In this document: in pieces, positions 54,327 to 61,126 of the stretch
Layout of the letters: each line of letters begins with the position of its first letter
Position numbering within the stretch: the first letter of the stretch is position 1
Assembly: GCF_040219635.1 (NCBI RefSeq)
Contig: NZ_JAVJSC010000002.1
Span: 62,001-126,000, forward strand
Direction: 5' to 3'
Origin: Pyruvatibacter sp.
GTDB lineage: Bacteria > Pseudomonadota > Alphaproteobacteria > CGMCC-115125
Length of the DNA stretch: 64,000 bases
Made by a program: the position numbers and the translations under genes
Notes under the pieces: model-generated
Databases searched by the model: none
Told to the model about the DNA's origin: nothing
Seen by the model: the letters and a program-made list of their open reading frames with translations, nothing else

Positions 54327-55427
54327 CTAGATTACCAAAATAGCGCCGGCTGGCTGAGTGGCGCTGGCATAGGCCAGCATCCCGCCCATCACCATCAGGA
54401 TCAGCCCCCCGATGATGGCAATGCCGTGCGCCGTGAGCGCTACACGCGCATCATCAAGCCGTGTCAGCGCCCACGCCGTATCGCGCGCGCCGACGGCGGC
54501 AAGGGCTATCAGCGCCACGGCGAACGCCGTGCCCGCAGACATGGCCAGCACAGCCGCGATACCGGCAAACGTCATACCCACAGCCTGCGCAAATACCAGC
54601 ACAAGCACCGCGCCCGAGCATGGCCGCAGACCAATGGAAAAAACCACGCCCGCCATTTCGCGTAACGACCCCGCATTTATCGCCTGCTGCGGTGTCGGCA
54701 CATGAGCGTGGCCACACGAGGCATCATGCGTATGATCCTTTTCACAACTGTGATCGTGCTCATGATCATGGTCATGCCCGTGCCCGCGTCCGTGGTCATG
54801 CGTATGCCCGCCCAGCGAATAGCCAAAGCGCGGCGCCAGTGCCTGCACGGATCGCCAGACAAGCCATGTACCGACCAGCGCTACCAGCGTGAAACTGGCC
54901 GCCTCAAGCCACTGCACGAAAATGCCTGAACTGCGCATGGCCAGGCCGAACACCGCAATGATGCCGCTGACCACCACAATCGCTGTTACGCCCTGCATGA
55001 ACGATGACGCGGCTGCGAGCGCCAGACTGCGCTTGAGTGCTGTCGGCTGCGTTAAAAGATAGGCCGACAGCACGGCCTTGCCATGCCCCGGCCCTGCCGC
55101 ATGAAACAACCCATACATAAAGCTCAACGAGATCAGCACCCATGCCGCGCTGGCCGAGCCTTCGGAGCGCAAGTCGCGGATCGCACCTGCAAGCAACCTA
55201 TGCAACCGCTGCTGCTCTGCCTGAATGTAAAGAACAGTACGTGCAAAAAACGATGGCTCACTCGCCGCATTCGTTGTGCTCTGTGCGACTGAAACAGTAT
55301 CCTGGCCGGGCATGGCACTGGCGGGCACGGCAATGGAGGGCACGGCGATAGGGGACATGGCAATGGCGGGTACATGCGCAAACAACATGGCGCACAGCAG
55401 CACAAAGGCCGAAACACAAACGCGCAT
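54327..55427 (-). CDS. NicO-family nickel/cobalt transporter
   Basis: 366 residues. Signal peptide, then six membrane helices. Motifs match the NicO/RcnA group: MYGLFHAAGPGHGKAVLSAYLLTQ, a His/Asp-rich loop near residues 210-245 (HTHDHGRGHGHDHDHEHDHSC then HTHDASCGHAH), and GLRPCSGAVLVLVFAQAVG. Starts 3 bases after the DUF1007 stop, one operon. A distinct paralogue of the gene at 41056. Confidence 0.9.
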   Translation of the reverse strand: MRVCVSAFVLLCAMLFAHVPAIAMSPIAVPSIAVPASAMPGQDTVSVAQSTTNAASEPSFFARTVLYIQAEQQRLHRLLAGAIRDLRSEGSASAAWVLISLSFMYGLFHAAGPGHGKAVLSAYLLTQPTALKRSLALAAASSFMQGVTAIVVVSGIIAVFGLAMRSSGIFVQWLEAASFTLVALVGTWLVWRSVQALAPRFGYSLGGHTHDHGRGHGHDHDHEHDHSCEKDHTHDASCGHAHVPTPQQAINAGSLREMAGVVFSIGLRPCSGAVLVLVFAQAVGMTFAGIAAVLAMSAGTAFAVALIALAAVGARDTAWALTRLDDARVALTAHGIAIIGGLILMVMGGMLAYASATQPAGAILVI

Positions 55428-55430
55428 AGT

Positions 55431-56123
55431 TTAGTTTGTCTCCCGGTCTTTTTCCGCCCGGCAATCGATCACAACGGTTTCCGCAAACATGGCACCCAGT
55501 GTGTCCGGGCCTGTTTCCAGCCGGTCCAGCGAGGCGGCCAGACTTATCATTTCAAATGTCGGGTTGGGGCGTTGTAAATCAGAGGTGCAGGTGCTCGGTG
55601 GTGACCCGGTCATCAAAACGCCCGTGTCCTTCTCATGCAGCATTTCAATAAAGTACTGTGGATCAAATACCGAATAACTCACCGGCCAGTCAGTGAGGTC
55701 AATCGGTGCGGGAGCATCCACAGTAAAGGTAATCTCAAGGCGGTTGTCAGGCCGAAGCCGCGCGCTCTCACTGTGGCCCTTTAATTCCAGCCGCCCGTCC
55801 TTGCCTTCTACACGCATGAGATATCCGTACTCAGCAATGTTGGTCAGCAGGTCAGATGCATAGCCCGCAAGCTGACTGTCGCTGGGCGAAGTGCCATCGC
55901 TGACACCAAAGTCCTCAAGCTGAAAGACAGTATAAAACTCATCAAACGCCCAGATATGGCGCAGGCCCGTCAGTTCGCCGTCCTCATTGAAAATCGACGA
56001 GACCGTCATGTCTATCCAGACATGCGGGTGAGACTTGGCCGGTCCTCCCGGCGCAAGTATGACGGTAAGTGCTGCCGCAAACGCCAGCAGGCGGGAACGC
56101 GCTGAACTGGTTCTGGAAATCAT
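55431..56123 (-). CDS. DUF1007 family periplasmic protein
   Basis: 230 residues from the ATG at 56123. The signal peptide ends near AKSHPHVW, and SHPHVWIDM is the conserved start of the mature DUF1007 domain, which continues ITFTVDAP and ends with a LDRLETGPDTLGAMFAETVVIDC block. This family almost always sits beside NicO-type transporters, as here, and is proposed to deliver metal to the permease. Confidence 0.9.
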   Translation of the reverse strand: MISRTSSARSRLLAFAAALTVILAPGGPAKSHPHVWIDMTVSSIFNEDGELTGLRHIWAFDEFYTVFQLEDFGVSDGTSPSDSQLAGYASDLLTNIAEYGYLMRVEGKDGRLELKGHSESARLRPDNRLEITFTVDAPAPIDLTDWPVSYSVFDPQYFIEMLHEKDTGVLMTGSPPSTCTSDLQRPNPTFEMISLAASLDRLETGPDTLGAMFAETVVIDCRAEKDRETN

Positions 56124-56337
56124 GGGACGTCTGGTCCGTTGTACCAATAAGTGTACCAAAAAGTGGCCGATGAATCCCCCGACAAACACTATAGCGCATC
56201 TGTCAGTAAATGGCCCATGAACGACGGGTGTTTTCTCAAGTGAAATGTCGGCGCGAATTACTCCGGCGCAAGGCTTGGCAACCCGCCCTGTACCCGGCAA
56301 ACTGCCGTAAAGGTTAAGTATTGCGTGGGGCTACCAC

Positions 56338-56359
56338 ACTAATTCGCACTCTGATTAGT
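56338..56359. promoter_or_regulatory. Inverted repeat upstream of the DUF4332 gene
   Basis: ACTAAT, 10 bases, ATTAGT, about 41 bases before the GTG start. Possible operator; no known site type recognised. Confidence 0.3.
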
Positions 56360-56399
56360 AGTTTTCAGGGAGCTGCATTTCAAAGAAGGAACATCACCT

Positions 56400-56807
56400 G
56401 TGAGCTATCCGATTGAAGATATTGAAGGCGTCGGCCCAGCCTATGCGGAAGCACTGGCCAAAGCCGGCATCAAAACAACAGCCGACCTGCTGGCTATTGG
56501 GGCTTCAAAAAATGGCCGTGGCGACATTGCGCGTGACAGTGGCCTGTCCGAGAAGCTTATTCTCAAATGGGTAAACCATGCAGACCTGATGCGCATCTCA
56601 GGCATTGGCGGTGAATATGCCGAACTTCTGGAAGCTGCTGGCGTGGACACGGTCAAGGAACTCAAGCATCGCAACGCCGCCAACCTGGCCGAAGCCCTGC
56701 AAAAAACCAACGACGAAAAGAAACTCACCCGTCAGGTGCCCAGCGAATCCATGGTCACCAAATGGGTTGAGCAGGCAAAGGGCATGGAGCCGGGCGTTAG
56801 CCACTAG
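56400..56807 (+). CDS. DUF4332 helix-hairpin-helix protein
   Basis: 135 residues from the GTG at 56400 (AAGGAA upstream). Two helix-hairpin-helix units are visible: IEDIEGVGPAYAEALAKAGIKTTADLLA and LMRISGIGGEYAELLEAAGVDTVKELK, with a helical tail. This is the DUF4332 fold, probably binding DNA or acting as a small ruler-like adaptor. Ends at a strong terminator. Confidence 0.88.
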   Translation: MSYPIEDIEGVGPAYAEALAKAGIKTTADLLAIGASKNGRGDIARDSGLSEKLILKWVNHADLMRISGIGGEYAELLEAAGVDTVKELKHRNAANLAEALQKTNDEKKLTRQVPSESMVTKWVEQAKGMEPGVSH

Positions 56808-56827
56808 CTTCAATTCGCCAGCGACAC

Positions 56828-56858
56828 AAAGCCGACAGCAATCATGCTGTCGGCTTTT
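56828..56858 (+). terminator. Rho-independent terminator
   Basis: AAAGCCGACAGCA and TGCTGTCGGCTTT pair around ATCA and run into a T-rich tail. Confidence 0.93.
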
Positions 56859-56885
56859 CTTTTTGGTTTCAGATATCCGAAAAAA

Positions 56886-56961
56886 TGGTGAGCCCGACAG
56901 GGTTCGAACCTGTGACCTACTGATTAAAAGTCAGCCGCTCTACCAACTGAGCTACGGGCCC
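56886..56961 (-). tRNA. tRNA-Lys (anticodon UUU)
   Basis: 76 bases on the minus strand. The 7-base acceptor stem GGGCCCG pairs with CGGGCTC, the D arm is GCTCAGTTGGTAGAGC, the anticodon loop reads CTTTTAA with anticodon TTT, and the T arm GTTCGAAC is standard. The CCA end is encoded. Confidence 0.97.
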
Positions 56962-57087
56962 ACATGGGGAGAGCGGGAATCTGGTGACCGCCGCCCTTGT
57001 GTGGCGGGAAACTAGGGGGGTGGGTCGCCGGGGTCAACCTGCCAGATTGCGGCATTTTGCTTGAGGTGTAACTGGCGTTGCCGGGCA

Positions 57088-58227
57088 CTAGAGCGGCTCT
57101 ATGTCGCCTGCTTCGCGCTCAGCATAGAACTGTGCAACAAAAGCCTCGAAGCGTGCCTCGGCGATTGCCGCGCGGATGTCGGCCATCAGCGCCTGATAGT
57201 AAGCCACATTGGCCCAGGTGATCAGCATTGCAGCCAGATACTCGCCTGATTTCACCAGATGGTGCAGGTAGGCGCGTGAATAGACGCTGGCCGCCTCGCA
57301 GGTGCTCTGGTCATCCAGCGGGCGCGGGTCGGCGGCATGGCGGGCATTCTTGAGGGTGACCCGGCCATGACGGGTGAACGCCTGCCCGTGGCGGCCAGAG
57401 CGTGTGGGCATCACGCAATCAAACATATCAATTCCGCGCCGCACGGCCTCCACCAGGTCTTCCGGTGTGCCGACACCCATCAGGTAGCGCGGCTGCGTCC
57501 TGGGCAGCGCGGGTGCGGCAGCTTCAATCGTATCCAGCATGGCGGACTGTTGTTCGCCAACCGACAAGCCGCCAAGTGCGTAGCCGTCGAAGCCGATATC
57601 AACAATCGCCTGAGCATGGGCCAGCCGCAGATCAGGATAGGTTGAGCCTTGAACAATGCCAAACAGCGCCTGCCCCGACACGCGCTGTGGTTGGTCCGCG
57701 AAAGCCTGCCGCGAGCGCCTGGCCCAGCGCGTTGTCAGTTCCATGGAGGATGTGGCCTGCGCGCGAGTGGCCGGATAATCCGTACACTCATCAAGTATCA
57801 TCTGGATGTCAGACCCCAGAAGACACTGAATCTCAATGGAGCGTTCCGGCGTCAGGGAATGGGTGGAGCCGTCGATATGGCTCTGGAATGTTACGCCCTC
57901 CTCCGTCATTTTGCGCAGCTTGGCCAGTGACCAGACCTGAAACCCGCCTGAGTCCGTCAAAATCGGTTTTTGCCAGTTCATGAAGCTGTGCAGCCCGCCA
58001 AGCGCCGCCACTTCTTCAGCGCCGGGCCGCAGCATCAGGTGGTAGGTGTTGCCCAGCACAATATCGGCACCTGTCGATGCAACGGTCTGTGGCAGCATGG
58101 CTTTGACCGTTCCCGCCGTGCCCACAGGCATGAAAGCAGGTGTACGGATAGTGCCGCGCGGTGTCTCTACGCGGCCGGTGCGTGCCTCGCCGTCGGTGGC
58201 GTCAAGGTGAAAGGAAAATCCGCTCAT
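57088..58227 (-). CDS. tgt: Queuine tRNA-ribosyltransferase Tgt, zinc site degenerate
   Basis: 379 residues, normal length. Tgt exchanges guanine-34 for preQ1/queuine in tRNAs with GUN anticodons. The active site is intact: Asp92 ([12 protein letters not shown]), Asp270 ([10 protein letters not shown]), and the base-binding ALGGLSVGE. In the C-terminal zinc site the usual C-x-C-x-x-C plus His becomes Ser308, Cys310, Ala313 and Ala339 ([22 protein letters not shown], then [10 protein letters not shown]), so three of four ligands are gone. The start overlaps queA by 4 bases. Confidence 0.95.
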   Translation of the reverse strand: MSGFSFHLDATDGEARTGRVETPRGTIRTPAFMPVGTAGTVKAMLPQTVASTGADIVLGNTYHLMLRPGAEEVAALGGLHSFMNWQKPILTDSGGFQVWSLAKLRKMTEEGVTFQSHIDGSTHSLTPERSIEIQCLLGSDIQMILDECTDYPATRAQATSSMELTTRWARRSRQAFADQPQRVSGQALFGIVQGSTYPDLRLAHAQAIVDIGFDGYALGGLSVGEQQSAMLDTIEAAAPALPRTQPRYLMGVGTPEDLVEAVRRGIDMFDCVMPTRSGRHGQAFTRHGRVTLKNARHAADPRPLDDQSTCEAASVYSRAYLHHLVKSGEYLAAMLITWANVAYYQALMADIRAAIAEARFEAFVAQFYAEREAGDIEPL

Positions 58228-59339
58228 GCGCTCTCATCCGTGCAGGCAGCGCGGAACAGCAGTGAAGCGTCGCCGTAGGAGTAAAACCGATAGGTCTCTT
58301 TGATAGCGTGCGCATAAGCAGCGTGCATGGTGTCTTGCCCTGCAAAGGCAGATACCAGAACAAAAAGCGTTGAGCGCGGCAGATGAAAATTGGTCATCAA
58401 TACATCAACGGCGTTGAACGTATGCCCTGGTTTAATGAAGATGTCAGTTTCATCAGTAAACGGATGAAAGACGCCATCAGTATCAACAGCGCTTTCCAGC
58501 AGTCGCATTGACGTAGTGCCAACCGCAACAATGCGCCCACCTGCGGCGCGTGCAGCATTGAGCGCGGCAGCCGTTTCCAGAGTTACCTCGCCCCATTCAC
58601 TGTGCATCTTGTGGCCGTCGAGCGTGTCTGACTTGACCGGCAGAAACGTGCCGGCGCCCACATGAAGCGTCACGGTCTGACGCGTAATGCCTATGCTCTC
58701 CAAAGCCTCAAGCAGTGCGGGCGTGAAGTGCAACCCCGCCGTTGGCGCTGCGACCGAGCCCTGCGCGCGGGCAAACACGGTTTGGTAATCCCGCTCGTCC
58801 TGCGCGTCGGCTTTGCGCTTGCCTTCAATGTATGGCGGCAGAGGCATCTCGCCGGTTTGCGCAATTGCCTCGTCCAGCGACATCCCGGTTGCTTCGAGTT
58901 CAACCTCCACGTCGCCGCCGTCGCGCCCTCTCACATGTGCCCTCAATGCCGGGCTTACCTCAACAATATCGCCTGCGGCCAGCCTGCGTGCGGGCTTTGC
59001 GAATGCGTGCCACACGCCAGGCTCGGCAGACGGCTTGTGGAGCAGAAGCTCAACATTCACAACAGAGCCAGCCCGCGTGCGCTGGCCGCGCAGGCGTGCG
59101 TGAATGACCTGGGTATCATTCACCACAAGCACGTCGCCCGCGTTGAGATAGTCCGGTAAATGTCGCACATGCGCATCTGAAATACTGCCGGCGCTCTTAG
59201 CGTTGACGACAAGCATACGCGCAGCATCGCGCGGCTGCGCCGGGCGCAGCGCTATCAGCGCTTCAGGAAGGACAAAGTCAAAACGGTCGAGACTCAGACC
59301 ATCGTCGCGACCGTCGGCTGTTTTAGGCGTCTGCGGCAA
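58224..59339 (-). CDS. queA: S-adenosylmethionine:tRNA ribosyltransferase-isomerase QueA
   Basis: 371 residues. Transfers ribose from SAM to preQ1-tRNA to make epoxyqueuosine, the step after Tgt. Family text: [88 protein letters not shown]. The frame opens with a TTG at 59339, 17 bases inside the upstream cyclophilin gene; no ATG precedes the conserved core. Coupled to tgt by ATGA. Confidence 0.95.
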   Translation of the reverse strand: MPQTPKTADGRDDGLSLDRFDFVLPEALIALRPAQPRDAARMLVVNAKSAGSISDAHVRHLPDYLNAGDVLVVNDTQVIHARLRGQRTRAGSVVNVELLLHKPSAEPGVWHAFAKPARRLAAGDIVEVSPALRAHVRGRDGGDVEVELEATGMSLDEAIAQTGEMPLPPYIEGKRKADAQDERDYQTVFARAQGSVAAPTAGLHFTPALLEALESIGITRQTVTLHVGAGTFLPVKSDTLDGHKMHSEWGEVTLETAAALNAARAAGGRIVAVGTTSMRLLESAVDTDGVFHPFTDETDIFIKPGHTFNAVDVLMTNFHLPRSTLFVLVSAFAGQDTMHAAYAHAIKETYRFYSYGDASLLFRAACTDESA

Positions 59340-59790
59340 GGACGGCTTTCACAATCTTGTCGGGGTTGGCCGGTGGTTCACCCTTGGTAATGCCATCAAC
59401 ATGGTCCATGCCGTCGGTTACCTGGCCCCAGACTGTGTACTGACCATCCAGCCAGGACGACTCCTGAAAACAGATGAAAAACTGGCTGTCCGCGCTGTCC
59501 GGGTCCGCTGCGCGGGCCATAGCACAGGTGCCGCGCAGATGGGGCTCCTGCGAGAACTCTGCTTTAATGTTCTGGCCAGAGCCGCCCATCCCGGTGCCGG
59601 TGGGATCGCCGGTCTGCGCCATGAAACCGTCAATCACCCGATGAAACACAACGCCGTCATAAAAACCGTCGCGCACAAGCTCCTTGATGCGGGCCACATG
59701 GTTTGGGGCCAGATCAGGCTTGAGCGCGATTGTGACATCGCCCCCCTTGAGGGTGAGGATCAATGTGTTTTCCGGCGAAGCATCTGTCAT
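59323..59790 (-). CDS. ppiB: Cytoplasmic cyclophilin-type peptidylprolyl isomerase
   Basis: 155 residues with no signal peptide. Cyclophilin active site: [23 protein letters not shown] (catalytic Arg in FHRV), QFFICFQES. Catalyses proline cis-trans isomerisation in the cytoplasm. It is the second of two tandem cyclophilin genes, sharing with its neighbour a 53-base identical stretch over the active site, and overlaps queA by 17 bases. Confidence 0.92.
   Translation of the reverse strand: MTDASPENTLILTLKGGDVTIALKPDLAPNHVARIKELVRDGFYDGVVFHRVIDGFMAQTGDPTGTGMGGSGQNIKAEFSQEPHLRGTCAMARAADPDSADSQFFICFQESSWLDGQYTVWGQVTDGMDHVDGITKGEPPANPDKIVKAVLAADA
59585..59637. repeat. 53-base direct repeat in tandem cyclophilin genes, copy 1
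   Basis: Exact match to 60132-60184, covering the codons for [18 protein letters not shown]. The flanking sequence of the two genes differs at many synonymous sites. Confidence 0.9.
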
Positions 59791-59836
59791 CGGGGCTCTC
59801 TTTTTCGGTTTGAGTCAGTGTCTTTGAAGGGGCAGT

Positions 59837-60442
59837 TTACTCGGTCTGTGCGATATCAGCCTTGATCCGGGCGCTGATGATTTTGCCCGGCTCACGCGGA
59901 GGTTCGCCCTTGGGTAAGGCATCCACAGCGTCCATTCCGCTGACAACTTCGCCCCATGCGGTATAGAACATCTGCGGGTTGCGCGGATTGTTCATGTGGC
60001 GTGCGAAATTGAACATGATGAAAAACTGGCTGTTGGCGCTGTCAGGGCTTGCAGAGCGTGCCATGCCCAATGTGCCACGGCGCATCTTTGTTTCAGTAAA
60101 CTCAGCGGGAAGATCGGCATAGGGTGAACCACCCATCCCGGTGCCGGTGGGATCGCCGGTCTGCGCCATGAAACCGTCAATCACGCGGTGAAAAATAATG
60201 CCGTCATAAAAGTTTTCACGAGCAAGCTTCTTGATGCGTTCCACATGCAGTGGTGCCAGGTCAGGCCGCATCATGATTTCAACGGTTCCGGTACTCAGCT
60301 CCAATACCAGAATGTTTTCAGCATCGTCAGTAAACGGAACCTGCGCCGCGCCCGGCGCTGTAAAACCAACAGCAGCCAAGAGCAGCGCTGCGGCGACCAG
60401 AATGCGGCCACGCAATGACATGGTGAGATCAGAAATACGCAT
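59837..60442 (-). CDS. Exported cyclophilin-type peptidylprolyl isomerase
   Basis: 201 residues with a signal peptide (cleavage near PGAAQV). The cyclophilin core [23 protein letters not shown] is followed by QFFIMFNFARHMNNP. It probably works in the periplasm. Paralogue of the downstream cytoplasmic copy, 46 bases away on the same strand, likely by tandem duplication. Confidence 0.92.
   Translation of the reverse strand: MRISDLTMSLRGRILVAAALLLAAVGFTAPGAAQVPFTDDAENILVLELSTGTVEIMMRPDLAPLHVERIKKLARENFYDGIIFHRVIDGFMAQTGDPTGTGMGGSPYADLPAEFTETKMRRGTLGMARSASPDSANSQFFIMFNFARHMNNPRNPQMFYTAWGEVVSGMDAVDALPKGEPPREPGKIISARIKADIAQTE
60132..60184. repeat. 53-base direct repeat in tandem cyclophilin genes, copy 2
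   Basis: Exact match to 59585-59637, in the exported cyclophilin gene. Confidence 0.9.
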
Positions 60443-60487
60443 TGGTTATGTTACTCCCGTACGGCAGCGCGCTGCCATTCAGTGTGT

Positions 60488-61012
60488 TTACGAAGCGGCC
60501 TGTTTGAGTTCTTCAAACCGCGCCAGCAGTTTTGTGCGCACCATTGGAGTGGTGAAGTGCGAAATATCTCCCCCCAGCCGGGCAATCTCCTTGACCAGGC
60601 GGGATGCCACCGCCTGATGTTGCGCTTCCGCCATGAGAAACACTGTTTCAATGTCAGGATTAAGACGCTCGTTCATGCCTGCCATCTGAAACTCGTACTC
60701 AAAGTCAGAGACAGCCCGCAGCCCGCGAATAATCATCTGCGCGCCAATTTCCTCAGCGAAATGCATCAGCAGGGACTCGAACGGCTGCACTTTGACGGTC
60801 GTGGAAGTGGTGCCGTCCCGTTGCAGGTTGGCAACTTCCTCTTCAACCATGGCAACGCGTTCTTCGAGTGAAAACAACGGGCCTTTGTCGCGGTTGATGG
60901 CAACGCCAATCACCAGATGATCCACCATCTTCATGGCCCGACCGATTATATCCATGTGTCCGTTTGTGATCGGGTCGAATGTACCCGGATATAATCCCGT
61001 CCGCTTCATCAT
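60488..61012 (-). CDS. coaD: Phosphopantetheine adenylyltransferase CoaD
   Basis: 174 residues. Fourth step of coenzyme A synthesis from 4'-phosphopantetheine and ATP. Nucleotidyltransferase motifs: GLYPGTFDPITNGHMDII with the T/HxGH site, RGLRAVSDFEYEFQMAGMN, and the SRLVKEIARLGGDIS C-terminal motif. Full length. It follows gyrA on the same strand by 114 bases, a frequent alphaproteobacterial order. Confidence 0.97.
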   Translation of the reverse strand: MMKRTGLYPGTFDPITNGHMDIIGRAMKMVDHLVIGVAINRDKGPLFSLEERVAMVEEEVANLQRDGTTSTTVKVQPFESLLMHFAEEIGAQMIIRGLRAVSDFEYEFQMAGMNERLNPDIETVFLMAEAQHQAVASRLVKEIARLGGDISHFTTPMVRTKLLARFEELKQAAS

Positions 61013-61126
61013 GCCGGGCGGCCCCCTGTCCTTGGTTCAGCGTCTGTGACGCTGCGAATTTTCTTGGCGTGCAGCGGTACAATTGAAGACAGTCTTGCAC
61101 ACGCCAGCTAAATATGAGGCGGTGTT

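Noticed and set aside
56124..56260. Two TGTACCAA direct repeats upstream of the DUF1007 gene as a Zur site
   Set aside because: They are direct, not palindromic, and do not resemble the dyad at 47810-47828.
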